A stretch of 64,000 nucleotides of DNA from an uncultured Shewanella sp. (GTDB lineage: Bacteria; Pseudomonadota; Gammaproteobacteria; Enterobacterales; Shewanellaceae), in contig NZ_CANMUW010000003.1 of the NCBI RefSeq assembly GCF_947501225.1, positions 333,753-397,752 of the forward strand, given 5' to 3'. The translations under genes and the position numbers were made by a program. This document shows, in pieces, positions 19,865 to 30,169 of the stretch (position 1 is the stretch's first letter; every line of letters begins with the position of its first letter). The notes under the pieces were generated by a model. It saw only the letters and a program-made list of their open reading frames with translations. It did not search any database and had not been told where the DNA came from.

Positions 19865-20257
19865 ATGGCTGCAACTCAGTACTACGGCACAGGCCGTCGC
19901 AAAACATCTACAGCTCGCGTATTCGCTAAAGCTGGTAGTGGCAACATCGTTGTTAATCAACTTCCACTAGATCAGTATTTTGGTCGTGAAACTGCTCGTA
20001 TGGTTGTTCGTCAACCACTAGAGCTAGTTGAAATGACTGAAAAACTAGACATCTATGTAACTGTAAAGGGCGGTGGTATCACTGGCCAAGCAGGTGCAAT
20101 CCGTCACGGTATCACCCGTGCACTGATGGAGCTTGATGAAGCTCTACGTCCATCTCTACGTGCCGCTGGTTTCGTTACCCGTGATGCTCGTAAAGTTGAG
20201 CGTAAGAAAGTTGGTCTACGTAAAGCACGTCGTAAGCCACAGTTCTCAAAGCGTTAA
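19865..20257 (+). CDS. rpsI: 30S ribosomal protein S9
   Basis: S9 is a small-subunit head protein whose C-terminal tail reaches the P-site tRNA. The 130-residue product has the N-terminal [15 protein letters not shown], the central [15 protein letters not shown] and the basic C-terminus ending KPQFSKR, the tail that contacts tRNA. It is the second gene of the rplM-rpsI operon. Confidence 0.98.
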   Translation: MAATQYYGTGRRKTSTARVFAKAGSGNIVVNQLPLDQYFGRETARMVVRQPLELVEMTEKLDIYVTVKGGGITGQAGAIRHGITRALMELDEALRPSLRAAGFVTRDARKVERKKVGLRKARRKPQFSKR

Positions 20258-20282
20258 TATTTACGCTACCGAGAGTTCAAAA

Positions 20283-20308
20283 AACCCAGCTTTTGCTGGG
20301 TTTTTTAT
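20283..20308 (+). terminator. rho-independent terminator after rpsI
   Basis: AACCCAGC pairs with GCTGGGTT around TTTT and is followed by a T run. Confidence 0.93.
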
Positions 20309-20372
20309 TGCCTGAAATTTACAACTGCAACTCTTCTCTGTTTTTCCCTGCCTATTTTGTTACTCTAAACTC

Positions 20373-20386
20373 ATACCGATTGGTAT
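20373..20386. repeat. 14-base palindrome ATACCGATTGGTAT, copy 1
   Basis: ATACC and GGTAT flank GATT. The identical 14-mer occurs again at 53887-53900, also between genes. It looks like a dispersed short palindrome. It lies about 35 bases ahead of the DUF2065 gene and could act as a site or simply be a repeat. Confidence 0.5.
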
Positions 20387-20419
20387 TCGTCGATCGTTCT
20401 GGATTGGAAACACTTAATT

Positions 20420-20608
20420 ATGTCTTTGCAGCTAATCATGATTGCCCTGGGAATTGTGCTGATTATCGAAGGAATCGGACCTCTTTTATTTCCTAATCGA
20501 TGGAGAGCCTATTTAAAAGAGATTTCCAATCAAAATCAGCAACTTCTGCAACGTTTGGGTGGTGGATTAGTAACCGCAGGCATTGTTTTGTTGATTATTT
20601 TTTCATAA
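20420..20608 (+). CDS. DUF2065 small membrane protein (YjeT-like)
   Basis: The 62-residue protein has two hydrophobic helices (LQLIMIALGIVLIIEGIGPLLF split here as one segment, and GGGLVTAGIVLLIIFS) separated by a basic amphipathic linker (NRWRAYLKEISNQNQQLLQ). This is the DUF2065/YjeT family. In E. coli yjeT lies between hflC and purA. Here purA still follows, but hflK-hflC are not upstream. Its function is unknown. Confidence 0.85.
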   Translation: MSLQLIMIALGIVLIIEGIGPLLFPNRWRAYLKEISNQNQQLLQRLGGGLVTAGIVLLIIFS

Positions 20609-20613
20609 AAAAC

Positions 20614-21970
<1,357 letters not shown>

Positions 21971-21977
21971 TAGTTAG

Positions 21978-22001
21978 AGGCCGCATAAAGCGGCCTTTTT
22001 A
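21978..22001 (+). terminator. rho-independent terminator after purA
   Basis: AGGCCGC pairs with GCGGCCT around ATAAA and is followed by a T run. Confidence 0.93.
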
Positions 22002-22049
22002 TTGCGCTTTAGCTACGGCGTAAACCGGCGTGCCAAATTCAGGTAGGGC

Positions 22050-22076
22050 TCAAGAAATGCGTTATACTGCCGATGA
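22050..22076 (+). promoter_or_regulatory. FliA (sigma-28)-type promoter of motX
   Basis: TCAAGAAA at 22050 and GCCGATGA at 22069 are separated by 11 bases. The sigma-28 consensus is TAAAGTTT-N11-GCCGATAA. The -10 matches 7 of 8 and the -35 core matches 4 of the first 5. The placement ahead of a flagellar motor gene supports it. Confidence 0.6.
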
Positions 22077-22169
22077 GATCAAGTATCGATGAGACAGAAT
22101 ACTTAAGATAGTTCAGAGTATCCTGTCTGATCACTACTTATATGAATGAATTTGTTGTTGAGAGAATCC

Positions 22170-22829
22170 ATGATAAGAGAAGTGCTAAAGGGTTCGATTG
22201 GAACCGTACAGCGGTATCTGCTGGTTGCGATACTTTCGTTATCGCCACTGCTTAGCTGGGCCGAAACTAAGGCGTTAGATATCTATAGTCAGGAGCAGCT
22301 GATCGAGCTTATTCGTACGAAGCAGTATCTCACCCGGGTACAGGGTGATGATTGTCAGCTGGTTCAGGATATTGAAGCCAGAGCCGAAGTACTGAAACTA
22401 CCGCTCTATCAGTACTTATGGGCAGAGATGCTCAATTATGGGATCTGTGTAAAGGCGAACCCACCCAGAGGGATCTCCCTGCTGCGAAATTCTGCAGAGC
22501 AGGGCAGTGCCGAAGCGATGGTGAGAATTGCCGAGTATTACCATGACGGTAAATTTGTGATCCAGGATAAAGAGCGTGCGATTCATTATGTTTTGCCCGC
22601 AGCAGCCAATGGCGATCTGCCGGCCCGTATGATGTTAGTCAGGTTGTTTGGTGAAGGCTATGGTAGTCCCAGAGACTACGAGATGGCTTATCACTGGCTG
22701 TATAACGATGTATTTAGTGATGTGGCGACCAAGAATGAAGCCATTGAATTATTGAAGGTGCTCGAAGAGAAGATGCCGCCCAGCTCAGTAGCCAGGGCAA
22801 AACAGGAGCACCTGAGATCCCGTAAATAG
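22170..22829 (+). CDS. motX: sodium-driven flagellar motor protein MotX
   Basis: MotX is a periplasmic T-ring protein that with MotY lets PomA/PomB stators assemble around a sodium-driven polar flagellum. I start it at the ATG at 22170, which follows GAGAGAATCC; the earlier ATG at 22146 lacks a ribosome site. This gives 219 residues with a signal peptide (YLLVAILSLSPLLSWAE). Sel1-like repeats follow from about residue 100 (LLRNSAEQGSAEAMVRIAEYY). Two cysteines lie in the N-terminal half (GDDCQL and YGICVK). Position between purA and rnr matches motX in Vibrio. A sigma-28-like promoter precedes it. Confidence 0.85.
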   Translation: MIREVLKGSIGTVQRYLLVAILSLSPLLSWAETKALDIYSQEQLIELIRTKQYLTRVQGDDCQLVQDIEARAEVLKLPLYQYLWAEMLNYGICVKANPPRGISLLRNSAEQGSAEAMVRIAEYYHDGKFVIQDKERAIHYVLPAAANGDLPARMMLVRLFGEGYGSPRDYEMAYHWLYNDVFSDVATKNEAIELLKVLEEKMPPSSVARAKQEHLRSRK

Positions 22830-22893
22830 TGCCAATTACAGATAGCTGATTGGTGTGTTCCAGAATGTTCTGGACAAAAATTTGAGATATTGA

Positions 22894-25377
22894 ATGATCA
22901 AAGATCCGCATTTGAAGCGTGAACAAGAAAATTACGAAAACCCCATTCCCAGCCGCGAGTATATTTTAGAGTACTTGCGCTCCGAAAAGTCACCCCTGAA
23001 TCGTGAACGTATAGCGACAGCGCTTAAGCTCGAAGGCGAAGAGCAGCTTGAAGCGCTGCGAAGACGCCTGCGCGCCATGGAGCGAGACGGCCAGTTGGTG
23101 TTTACCCGTGGTCAGTCCTACGGATTACCCGAGAGAATGGATCTGTTAAGTGGCACCGTTATTGGCCACAGGGATGGCTTTGGCTTCCTTAAGCTCGATG
23201 AAGGCGGTGATGACCTCTTCATTAATAACCGTGATATGTTGATGTATTTCCACGGTGACAAGGTGCTGGCGCAGAAGGCCGGTGTCGATCGTAAGGGGCG
23301 CCGTGAAGCCAGGTTAGTGCGTCTGGTACAACAGAGAACCGCCGCATTGGTTGGCCGATTCCACCTCGACTCGGGCATGGCCTTTGTCATTGCCGATGAC
23401 CGCCGGATCACTCAGGAGATCCTCATCCCAGATGAGGACCGTAACGGTGCCCGTCAAGGCGACGTGGTCGTGATAGAGCTCACCCGCAGACCGGGACGTT
23501 ATGTTAAGGCCGCCGGTAAAGTTACCGAAGTGCTGGGTAAGCAGATGGCGCCGGGGATGGAGATCGAAATTGCGCTACGCAACTACGATCTGCCTCACAC
23601 CTGGTCGGGTCTGATAGAGAAGAAGCTGAGAGCGATACCCGATGAAGTGCCGGAGAAGGATAAAGAGGGGCGGATAGACCTACGCCATCTGCCTCTGGTG
23701 ACTATCGATGGTGAAGATGCCCGCGATTTCGATGATGCCGTATATGCCGAGACGAAAAAAAGCGGTGGCTGGCGTCTGTGGGTTGCCATTGCCGATGTGA
23801 GTCACTATGTGCGGACAGAGTCGGCGCTCGACAGAGAGGCACGTAGCCGGGGTAACTCGGTTTATTTCCCCTCCCAGGTGATCCCTATGCTGCCGGAGAA
23901 GATCTCAAACGGATTATGCTCCCTGATGCCAGAGGTCGATCGCTTGTGTATGGTTGCCGAGATGACAATATCGGCTGCGGGTAAACTGTCGGGTTACAAG
24001 TTCTATCCTGCCGTGATGCATTCTCATGCCCGTCTTACCTATACCCAGGTGGCGGACATGCTCGAAGGTGGCGAGGTGAGTGATAAACTCAAGCCTATCT
24101 TCCCGCATCTTCAGACGCTGCAGTCGCTCTACCTGACACTGGATGAGACCCGCGCCGCTCGAGGTGCCATCGCATTCGAGACGACTGAGACTCAGTTCAT
24201 TTTTAATGATGACAGAAAGATAGACAGCATAGTGCCAAGGAGCCGCAACCAGGCCCATAAGATCATCGAAGAGTGTATGATCTTAGCCAACGTCGCCTCG
24301 GCTAAGTTTGTCAAGAAACATAAGGGTGAAGTGCTCTATCGTGTGCACGAAGCGCCGTCGGAGCAGAAGCTCACTAACTTCAAGGATTTCCTTAAAGAGC
24401 GCGGTCTGACGCTCAATGGTGGTCTGGAGCCTGAGCCCGCCGATTACCAAGCTCTGATGGAGCAGGTCGCCGACAGACCCGATGCCGAGCTTATTCAGGT
24501 GATGCTGCTTCGCTCTATGCGTCAGGCAACCTATACGCCGGACAATGATGGTCACTTCGGTTTAGCCCTTGAAGCTTACTCTCACTTTACCTCACCGATT
24601 CGTCGCTATCCGGACCTGATATTGCATCGTGTCATCCGTTATCTGTTAGCGAAGGAGCGTGGAGAGGCGAAAGATAAGTGGACCCCCGATGGCGGGTACA
24701 ACTATCAGATCGAAGATCTGGACCTGTTAGGCGAAGAGTGTTCGACCACGGAAAGGCGTGCCGATGAAGCCACACGCGATGTGAGTGACTGGCTCAAGTG
24801 TGAGTTTATGCAGGACCATGTGGGTGACACATTCGAGGCTGTCATCGCCTCCGTGACCCATTTCGGCATGTTTGTTCGCTTAGATAAGCTGTTTATCGAT
24901 GGCTTAGTTCATATCTCCAGTCTGGGCAGCGATTACTATCAGTATGATAATATGCGCCAGCGTCTGGTGGGTGAAGCCTCCGGTCAGGTGTATCAGCTCG
25001 GCGATGCGGTAACGGTTAAGGTTGCCGGAGTTAACCTCGATGATCGTCAGATAGATCTCATGATGGAGGCCGATGCCTCCCGTAAGCCTCGCTCCCGTCG
25101 GGGGAAGAAACCTATGACGGCCAGAGAGAGAGCCAATATCGAAGGGGCTAAGCTGTCTGCCGACAGAGATAAGGGTGACAAGCCTAAGGGTAAGCGACGC
25201 GGCTCGGGTAAGGATAGTAAAGCCGGCTCGAGCAAGGCTAAGTCCGGCTCGGCGAAGCGATCCGGCAGAAAGAGTACGGCAAAGAAAACATCAGTTAAGA
25301 AGGGGGCAGTAAAGAAAACTGGCCCTAAATCGACTTCTAAAAAGAAGAGTTCAGCTAAGCGTAAGGCGAGTAAGTAA
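22894..25377 (+). CDS. rnr: ribonuclease R
   Basis: RNase R is a processive 3'-5' exoribonuclease that degrades structured RNA and works in rRNA and tmRNA quality control. The 827-residue protein has an N-terminal winged helix, cold-shock domains, the RNB catalytic domain with [15 protein letters not shown] (clustered metal-binding Asp) near residues 270-284, the [19 protein letters not shown] motif, and an S1 domain ([17 protein letters not shown]) near 650. The last 80 or so residues are a Lys/Ser/Arg-rich low-complexity tail, as is usual for the family. rlmB starts 3 bases after it. Confidence 0.97.
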   Translation: MIKDPHLKREQENYENPIPSREYILEYLRSEKSPLNRERIATALKLEGEEQLEALRRRLRAMERDGQLVFTRGQSYGLPERMDLLSGTVIGHRDGFGFLKLDEGGDDLFINNRDMLMYFHGDKVLAQKAGVDRKGRREARLVRLVQQRTAALVGRFHLDSGMAFVIADDRRITQEILIPDEDRNGARQGDVVVIELTRRPGRYVKAAGKVTEVLGKQMAPGMEIEIALRNYDLPHTWSGLIEKKLRAIPDEVPEKDKEGRIDLRHLPLVTIDGEDARDFDDAVYAETKKSGGWRLWVAIADVSHYVRTESALDREARSRGNSVYFPSQVIPMLPEKISNGLCSLMPEVDRLCMVAEMTISAAGKLSGYKFYPAVMHSHARLTYTQVADMLEGGEVSDKLKPIFPHLQTLQSLYLTLDETRAARGAIAFETTETQFIFNDDRKIDSIVPRSRNQAHKIIEECMILANVASAKFVKKHKGEVLYRVHEAPSEQKLTNFKDFLKERGLTLNGGLEPEPADYQALMEQVADRPDAELIQVMLLRSMRQATYTPDNDGHFGLALEAYSHFTSPIRRYPDLILHRVIRYLLAKERGEAKDKWTPDGGYNYQIEDLDLLGEECSTTERRADEATRDVSDWLKCEFMQDHVGDTFEAVIASVTHFGMFVRLDKLFIDGLVHISSLGSDYYQYDNMRQRLVGEASGQVYQLGDAVTVKVAGVNLDDRQIDLMMEADASRKPRSRRGKKPMTARERANIEGAKLSADRDKGDKPKGKRRGSGKDSKAGSSKAKSGSAKRSGRKSTAKKTSVKKGAVKKTGPKSTSKKKSSAKRKASK

Positions 25378-25380
25378 CAG

Positions 25381-26121
25381 ATGAAAAAACAAGATATCAC
25401 CTTTGGTATTCACGCTGTCGAAGCGGTACTAAAACACAGCCCCGAGCGTGTCATCGAGCTTTGGATACTCCAGGGCCGTGATGATCAGCGTCTGACCCCG
25501 ATCCTGGAGATCGCGGCGCAGTATGGTGTATCGGTACAGCAGGCGTCACGAAAAGTGTTAGATGATAAGTCGGGCAGTGGCCAGCACCAAGGTGTGTTAG
25601 CACGCGTCAAAGCTGTCAAGCAACTTAATGATAATGATCTGGCCGCATTGGTAGAGAAGACGCAGACGCCTTTCCTGCTGATCTTAGATGGGGTAACAGA
25701 CCCGCATAACCTGGGTGCCTGTCTGCGTAATGCCGATGCCGCCGGCGTGCATGGTGTCATCGTTCCACGTGATAACTCTGTAGGCCTGACACCAACGGTC
25801 AGCAAGGTTGCCTGCGGCGCCGCAGAAGTGGTGCCACTGTTTCAGGTGACAAACCTGGCGCGCACCATGAAGAGTCTGCAGGAGAAGGGCGTATGGATTG
25901 TCGGTGCCGCCGGTGAAGCCGAGCACGATCTCTATAAGGCCGATCTTAAAGGCTCTCTGGCGATTGCCATGGGAGCCGAAGACAAGGGACTACGCCGTTT
26001 GACCCGCGAGAGCTGCGATTCACTGGCCTCGATTCCTATGTCAGGCTCTGTGTCCAGTCTGAACGTCTCGGTCGCAACCGGTATCTGCCTGTTTGAGGCT
26101 GTACGACAAAGAATAGGATAA
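25381..26121 (+). CDS. rlmB: 23S rRNA (guanosine-2'-O)-methyltransferase RlmB
   Basis: RlmB methylates the 2'-hydroxyl of G2251 in 23S rRNA using S-adenosylmethionine. The 246-residue SPOUT/TrmH enzyme has an N-terminal substrate-binding domain ([17 protein letters not shown]) and the knot motifs [21 protein letters not shown] split over two blocks, [13 protein letters not shown] and [18 protein letters not shown]. Operon with rnr, as in E. coli. Confidence 0.96.
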   Translation: MKKQDITFGIHAVEAVLKHSPERVIELWILQGRDDQRLTPILEIAAQYGVSVQQASRKVLDDKSGSGQHQGVLARVKAVKQLNDNDLAALVEKTQTPFLLILDGVTDPHNLGACLRNADAAGVHGVIVPRDNSVGLTPTVSKVACGAAEVVPLFQVTNLARTMKSLQEKGVWIVGAAGEAEHDLYKADLKGSLAIAMGAEDKGLRRLTRESCDSLASIPMSGSVSSLNVSVATGICLFEAVRQRIG

Positions 26122-26175
26122 GTTTCTGAAAACTTAACTATCGTCATTTTGGGGCTTGTACTCCATAATGTATCT

Positions 26176-26211
26176 AATGCCGATGTGGTCGATGCCCCAT
26201 CGGCATTTTTG
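26176..26211 (+). terminator. rho-independent terminator after rlmB
   Basis: AATGCCGATG pairs perfectly with CATCGGCATT and is followed by TTTTT. Confidence 0.9.
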
Positions 26212-26905
26212 TGTCTGGAACACTTATGCCAATTTCCCATGGAAGGAGAGAAATTGGCTTTGTTTCGGCCTCATGGGCCGTGATTACTTTTAGGGATTTT
26301 TTAGCGTTAACCTTTATGGTTATGAATAGCCTGCGGCTCGCTTATGTGCAGATGCTTCTTCGGGACGGTGAATAGAAACCAGAGGTTTCTGTGCTTATGA
26401 ACGAGAGGGCGAATATGGTGAAAACCATTTGCTATGAACGTGAGACAAGGATGTTGAGCTGGCATTTATGCAGGAAGCAATTGGATGCCGAACTGGCTTT
26501 TAGATATGTATATCGTTGTGGACCCTTCCTTGGGCGCTCTGCGATTTCAAACTACCTCCCTGTTTAACTGCCAGTTCGATATCCCTATCTCTCGGTCGGA
26601 GAGTTTCACCTTGTGAAACCTCGCCATGCCATCAACGTCCGTGGCCGCATCTACACCTAGATATTCAAAAGAAGAGTTCCTATCTTCGATTTAGCTTTAT
26701 TCATTTCTTAGTTAAGCCTTATGCAGACCTCATAAACCCCGATGCATATTTTTATCGGACAGTTCTGAGTGTTTTTATTAACGAAATGAAAAATAACTTT
26801 TTTGCAGCAATGAGTTGTAGATGATAGCTTTACCTAACTGAAAACGCGGCCAAGAGTATTATCGTGCTGCTATTGAATAAGCCGTTATTCGTCTAGGAGG
26901 CATCG
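26212..26905. repeat. noncoding accessory region with a series of short hairpin modules
   Basis: About 690 bases without a convincing gene. Short hairpins recur in similar settings. AGAAACC/GGTTTCT at 26374-26390 is followed by GTGCTTATGAACGAGAG. ATGGT-GAAA-ACCAT at 26415-26428 is followed by TTGCTATGAACGTGAG. GTTTCAC/GTGAAAC lies at 26603-26619. The shared TATGAACG-GAG tail after two different stems suggests a modular intergenic repeat rather than decayed coding sequence. A long frame at 26516-26824 has no ribosome site and overlaps a hairpin. Confidence 0.5.
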
Positions 26906-27157
26906 GTGTTTTTTGAAATCTTTATGTTGGCTTATTTTCCAATAGGTACATTTTGCTTGAACAAGTGGCGAAAGCGCATCTATACATCAAGTCGTGAACG
27001 AAGAGGTTTGTATCTATTAGTTTCGATTATCATGGCTGCAGTGCCATTTATTTACGTTAGTAGTATTCAAGTAGAACGTACCGCTTTAGGTGTTGTACTT
27101 GTAGGTATTGGCTTGTTCTGGTTTGCTATTGTAGGTTCTCGTAGTTCAGTCACATAA
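26906..27157 (+). CDS. 83-residue membrane protein, unknown; candidate integron cassette gene
   Basis: A GTG start is preceded by a perfect AGGAGG at 5-base spacing. The 83-residue product has three hydrophobic stretches (FFEIFMLAYFPIGTF, GLYLLVSIIMAAVPFIYV, LGVVLVGIGLFWFAIV) separated by basic residues (KWRKRIYTSSRERR), so it is probably an inner-membrane protein. I recognise no family. The stop codon overlaps the 5' end of an attC-like inverted repeat, and GTTATTC lies 17 bases before the start; both are as expected for a gene cassette. Confidence 0.65.
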   Translation: MFFEIFMLAYFPIGTFCLNKWRKRIYTSSRERRGLYLLVSIIMAAVPFIYVSSIQVERTALGVVLVGIGLFWFAIVGSRSSVT

Positions 27158-27247
27158 CAAGATAATAAGTAAGGATAAAAAGGAGTTGGCTGTTTTCGTT
27201 TCTTAATATTCTAGCTAACAATTTTTTGCCCATTATTAGAGCTTATA
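27152..27247 (+). repeat. attC-like recombination site 1
   Basis: Between two small genes lies an imperfect inverted repeat of about 96 bases. The left arm has ATAACAAG, GATAATAAG, GGATAAAAAG and AGTTGGCT. The right arm has AGCTAACA, TTTTTTGCCC, CATTATTAG and CTTATAA in the mirrored order. The central AGTTGGCT/AGCTAAC pairing and flanking A and T tracts resemble attC sites of Vibrio and Shewanella integrons as I recall them. The 3' core (CTTATAA) departs from the GTTRRRY consensus at one base. Confidence 0.55.
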
Positions 27248-27264
27248 AACCATAGGGAAGTGTC

Positions 27265-27612
27265 GTGAAAAAATTTTTTATTAGTGCAATACTCGTACTT
27301 AGTTCTAGCGTATCAGCCAACGCATATAAGAGTGAATTTGTTGATGTTTCCATTCAAATTCAAGAAGGTAAAGAAAGTTTCAGGCTCGTTTGTCAACCCA
27401 AAGTGCCTGTAGGGGAGCTACCCAAAAATTGGGTTAGCTCTTGTAATGATATTGGCAAGAAGCTTTTGGAGTTAGCTGTCGACAAAGGAATGAAAGTAGC
27501 ATTAATTGACAAAGTATTTGGTATGGCTGGTGATTTTGCTCAAAAAGCTTCTAGTGAGCTACCAAAGAATATAGTCCCCAAACAAATTGTTAGCCGGGAG
27601 TTTGGAGGTTAA
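27265..27612 (+). CDS. 115-residue exported protein, unknown; candidate integron cassette gene
   Basis: A GTG start follows AGGGAAG by 4 bases. The product has a clear signal peptide (KKFFISAILVLSSSVSANA) and a mature part of about 95 residues with two cysteines (RLVCQP and VSSCND), which could form a disulphide in the periplasm. A helical C-terminal half follows. I recognise no family. It lies between two attC-like inverted repeats, so it may be a mobile cassette of about 480 bases. Confidence 0.65.
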   Translation: MKKFFISAILVLSSSVSANAYKSEFVDVSIQIQEGKESFRLVCQPKVPVGELPKNWVSSCNDIGKKLLELAVDKGMKVALIDKVFGMAGDFAQKASSELPKNIVPKQIVSREFGG

Positions 27613-27616
27613 CGGT

Positions 27617-27728
27617 TTATAACAAGGCAATTAAATAGCGGACTCGTAACAGTAAGATCGATTCCGTTTCGCTTCACATCTTAACCAACTATTACTGCGG
27701 AGTTACCGGATATTCGATTGCCATATTT
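27617..27728 (+). repeat. attC-like recombination site 2 (3' end degenerate)
   Basis: TTATAACAAGGCAATTAAAT starts the left arm five bases after the stop codon. The arm continues to GCGG, ACTCGTAACAGTAAG. The right arm is ATTACTGCGGAGTTACCGG, then ATATTCGATTGCC; its complement reads GGCAATCGAATATCCG, matching the left arm GGCAATTAAATAGCGG with few differences. TTATAAC is a good R'' core, but the matching GTTATAA is replaced by CATATTT, suggesting decay at this end. Confidence 0.55.
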
Positions 27729-28191
27729 TTCCTAATCTAAATCTCACGGGCTAGAGGAAAAGCTCTAACGTAGGTTTGTCCCAAAATGAGTTGTAACAGA
27801 AGACTTTAAATCTAAAAGACAAACACTTAGATATAAACGCGGCTGTGACTACTCATCGTATTGATACATCCTTTTGCAGTCTCTGCTATGTCACCTACTG
27901 GTGAACATGGCATCTGTAGCTATTTAGATGCTGCCAAATCGAAGAGGTAGAATATCGAGTGTAAGTGGACTCGAGGACTTCGATTTCAGGGATGAAATCG
28001 TAGAGCGCCCATGGAAGGGTTTACAGCGTGACGAGAGGGCACTTACACATAACCCCGCTGGAGGCGATTGATATCAAAGAGGTTCGGCTACCAATATCAG
28101 AGTAAACGTCAAAGTTAGCCAGATGAACCCACGGTAGATATTTCAGCAACTTGAAATCCGACAAGTCACTCATCGACAAGAAACTATCAAC
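27729..28191. repeat. noncoding accessory region with hairpin repeat
   Basis: About 460 bases with no supported gene. A perfect 8-bp hairpin CGATTTCA-GGGA-TGAAATCG lies at 27981-28000, followed by GCGCCCATGGAAGGGTTTAC and AGCGTGACGAGAGGGCACTT, a combination I associate with dispersed intergenic repeats in Shewanella. It borders the DUF481 gene, whose 3' end lies at 28192. Confidence 0.45.
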
Positions 28192-28956
28192 TTACTGGAA
28201 TGTGTAGAGTAAGTTGAAGGTGGTTATCGTGTCTGTCTGCTTGGTGCCTTCGGGAACCACATCTGTGTACTTGACGTTGACCCCTATCTTGAAGGCCCAG
28301 TCCTGGAACAGGGTGTTCTTGTAGTTCATGTCTAAGGTGAGGGTGCTGTTGTCTTCACCGGCTTCGGCGGTGAGGTCGGCATTGAGACTGGTGTACTCCT
28401 GAAGCTTCTGCTCGAACTTTATCGCGGTACGTAGGATCACGTCTCTGTTGGCTTCGGGATCGGGTTCGGCGTCTGTCTCTATCGGCATGTTATAGCGGTA
28501 ACCGGGGCCGACTTCCAGACTGAGTTTGGTGCTGTGATCGGATATGGCATCGAAACCATAACCGGTCGATACGGTCGATATCTGAGTGTAACTACCGAAG
28601 CGATCTATGGTGAAGTCGCCGCGACCGAAGACATAACCTCCCCCCAAGTAGGCGGTATCATTGTCGAGCTTGTAACTGGACTGGATCTGAATGTCGTACT
28701 TCTCTGAGGTGGTTTTTTCATCATCTGCCGCAAAGTAGGCCTTTACCGTCCCCTCCTGCTTCATCTTCTTCGTATCGTAGACGAGTTTAGTTCTGCCATT
28801 AAAGCTTGTGGAGTCGGTGTTACCGGTATTGAGTTGAAAGCCCGCTTCTACTTCGGCGGTAAAGTCACTTGGTGGCTCTTGATAATCCGGTGGAACTAAG
28901 GCCTGGGCCGACATAGGGAGTGTTAAAAAAAGTGCTGCTATGGCTCTAAACATCAT
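28192..28956 (-). CDS. DUF481 outer-membrane beta-barrel protein (YdiY-like)
   Basis: The 254-residue protein has a signal peptide (AIAALFLTLPMSAQA) and alternating beta-strand pattern ending in the aromatic TTFNLLYTFQ, as for outer-membrane barrels. The opening ADVEAGFQLNTGNT-like segment (EVEAGFQLNTGNTDSTS) and the GYVFGRGDFTIDRF strand match the DUF481 family, whose E. coli member YdiY is salt-induced. It is transcribed alone, convergent with the cassette-like genes and divergent from rpsF. Function unknown. Confidence 0.85.
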   Translation of the reverse strand: MMFRAIAALFLTLPMSAQALVPPDYQEPPSDFTAEVEAGFQLNTGNTDSTSFNGRTKLVYDTKKMKQEGTVKAYFAADDEKTTSEKYDIQIQSSYKLDNDTAYLGGGYVFGRGDFTIDRFGSYTQISTVSTGYGFDAISDHSTKLSLEVGPGYRYNMPIETDAEPDPEANRDVILRTAIKFEQKLQEYTSLNADLTAEAGEDNSTLTLDMNYKNTLFQDWAFKIGVNVKYTDVVPEGTKQTDTITTFNLLYTFQ

Positions 28957-29058
28957 TTTCTTACTATTATTTTTTAATGCGGTGAGGTTCTACTTTGGCG
29001 AGCCAATATCATACCTATATTGCCAGGCATCGGCAAAGTGAATATTGCCAGAAAACGG

Positions 29059-29087
29059 TTGAATTAATGCTTCGCTTTGTGTAATAT
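29059..29087 (+). promoter_or_regulatory. promoter of rpsF-priB-rpsR-rplI
   Basis: TTGAAT at 29059 and TAATAT at 29082 are 17 bases apart, followed by a GC-rich discriminator (CCGCGG). It lies about 95 bases before rpsF. Confidence 0.65.
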
Positions 29088-29123
29088 TCCGCGGCTTAAA
29101 TCAGTCACTTTATTTAGTTCCTT

Positions 29124-29158
29124 GCCTCTATTTGGTCTGACTGAGCCAACAACGAGGC
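29124..29158 (+). promoter_or_regulatory. structured rpsF leader, possible S6:S18 autoregulatory element
   Basis: GCCTC pairs with GAGGC, and inside it TTGG pairs with CCAA, giving two stems separated by internal loops about 25 bases before the rpsF start. S6:S18 leader elements are known in many bacteria. The fit to that consensus was not tested. Confidence 0.35.
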
Positions 29159-29181
29159 TAGATAACCGTAAGGAGCAAAAA

Positions 29182-29589
29182 ATGCGTCATTATGAAATCG
29201 TATTTTTGGTTCACCCTGATCAGAGTGAACAAGTACCTGGTATGATTGAGCGTTACACGGGTATTCTTACCCAAGCTGGCGGTCAGATCCACCGTTTAGA
29301 AGATTGGGGCCGTCGTCAACTGGCTTACCCAATTATCGAACTGCACAAGGCTCACTATGTTCTTATGAACGTAGAAGCAACTGCGGAGTCGGTTGAAGAG
29401 CTAGAAACAGCTTTCCGTTTCAACGACGCTGTTCTGCGTAGCATGGTTATGCGTACTAAAGCTGCCATCACTGAAGCATCTCCAATGGCTAAAGCGAAAG
29501 ACGAGCGTGATTCACGTCGTTCTAGCGAAGGCGAGCGTCGTAGTGCGCCTGCTGAAGCAACTGAAGAAGTTAAAGAATCAGCTGAGTAA
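29182..29589 (+). CDS. rpsF: 30S ribosomal protein S6
   Basis: S6 is a small-subunit platform protein that binds 16S rRNA together with S18. Starting at the ATG at 29182 ([14 protein letters not shown]), preceded by AAGGAG, gives 135 residues; upstream in-frame residues are leader. The core includes [11 protein letters not shown] and [10 protein letters not shown]. The C-terminus is Glu/Arg-rich ([12 protein letters not shown]), a target of glutamate ligation by RimK in E. coli. priB follows after 8 bases. Confidence 0.97.
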   Translation: MRHYEIVFLVHPDQSEQVPGMIERYTGILTQAGGQIHRLEDWGRRQLAYPIIELHKAHYVLMNVEATAESVEELETAFRFNDAVLRSMVMRTKAAITEASPMAKAKDERDSRRSSEGERRSAPAEATEEVKESAE

Positions 29590-29597
29590 GTTTTTCT

Positions 29598-30142
<545 letters not shown>

Positions 30143-30169
30143 TACCGCATAAATTTAGAGGAATTAATA

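Noticed and set aside
22013-22045. Possible minus-strand sigma-54 site (TTGGCACG) ahead of motX
   Set aside because: The -12 GC is absent at the required spacing, and it points away from any minus-strand gene that needs it.
25047-25400. 117-codon minus-strand frame opposite the end of rnr
   Set aside because: It is the antisense of the Lys/Ser-rich RNase R tail, which naturally yields an open Leu/Phe-rich frame.
26516-26824. 102-codon frame in the accessory region
   Set aside because: No ribosome site, residue composition unlike a protein, and it spans a hairpin repeat at 26603-26619.
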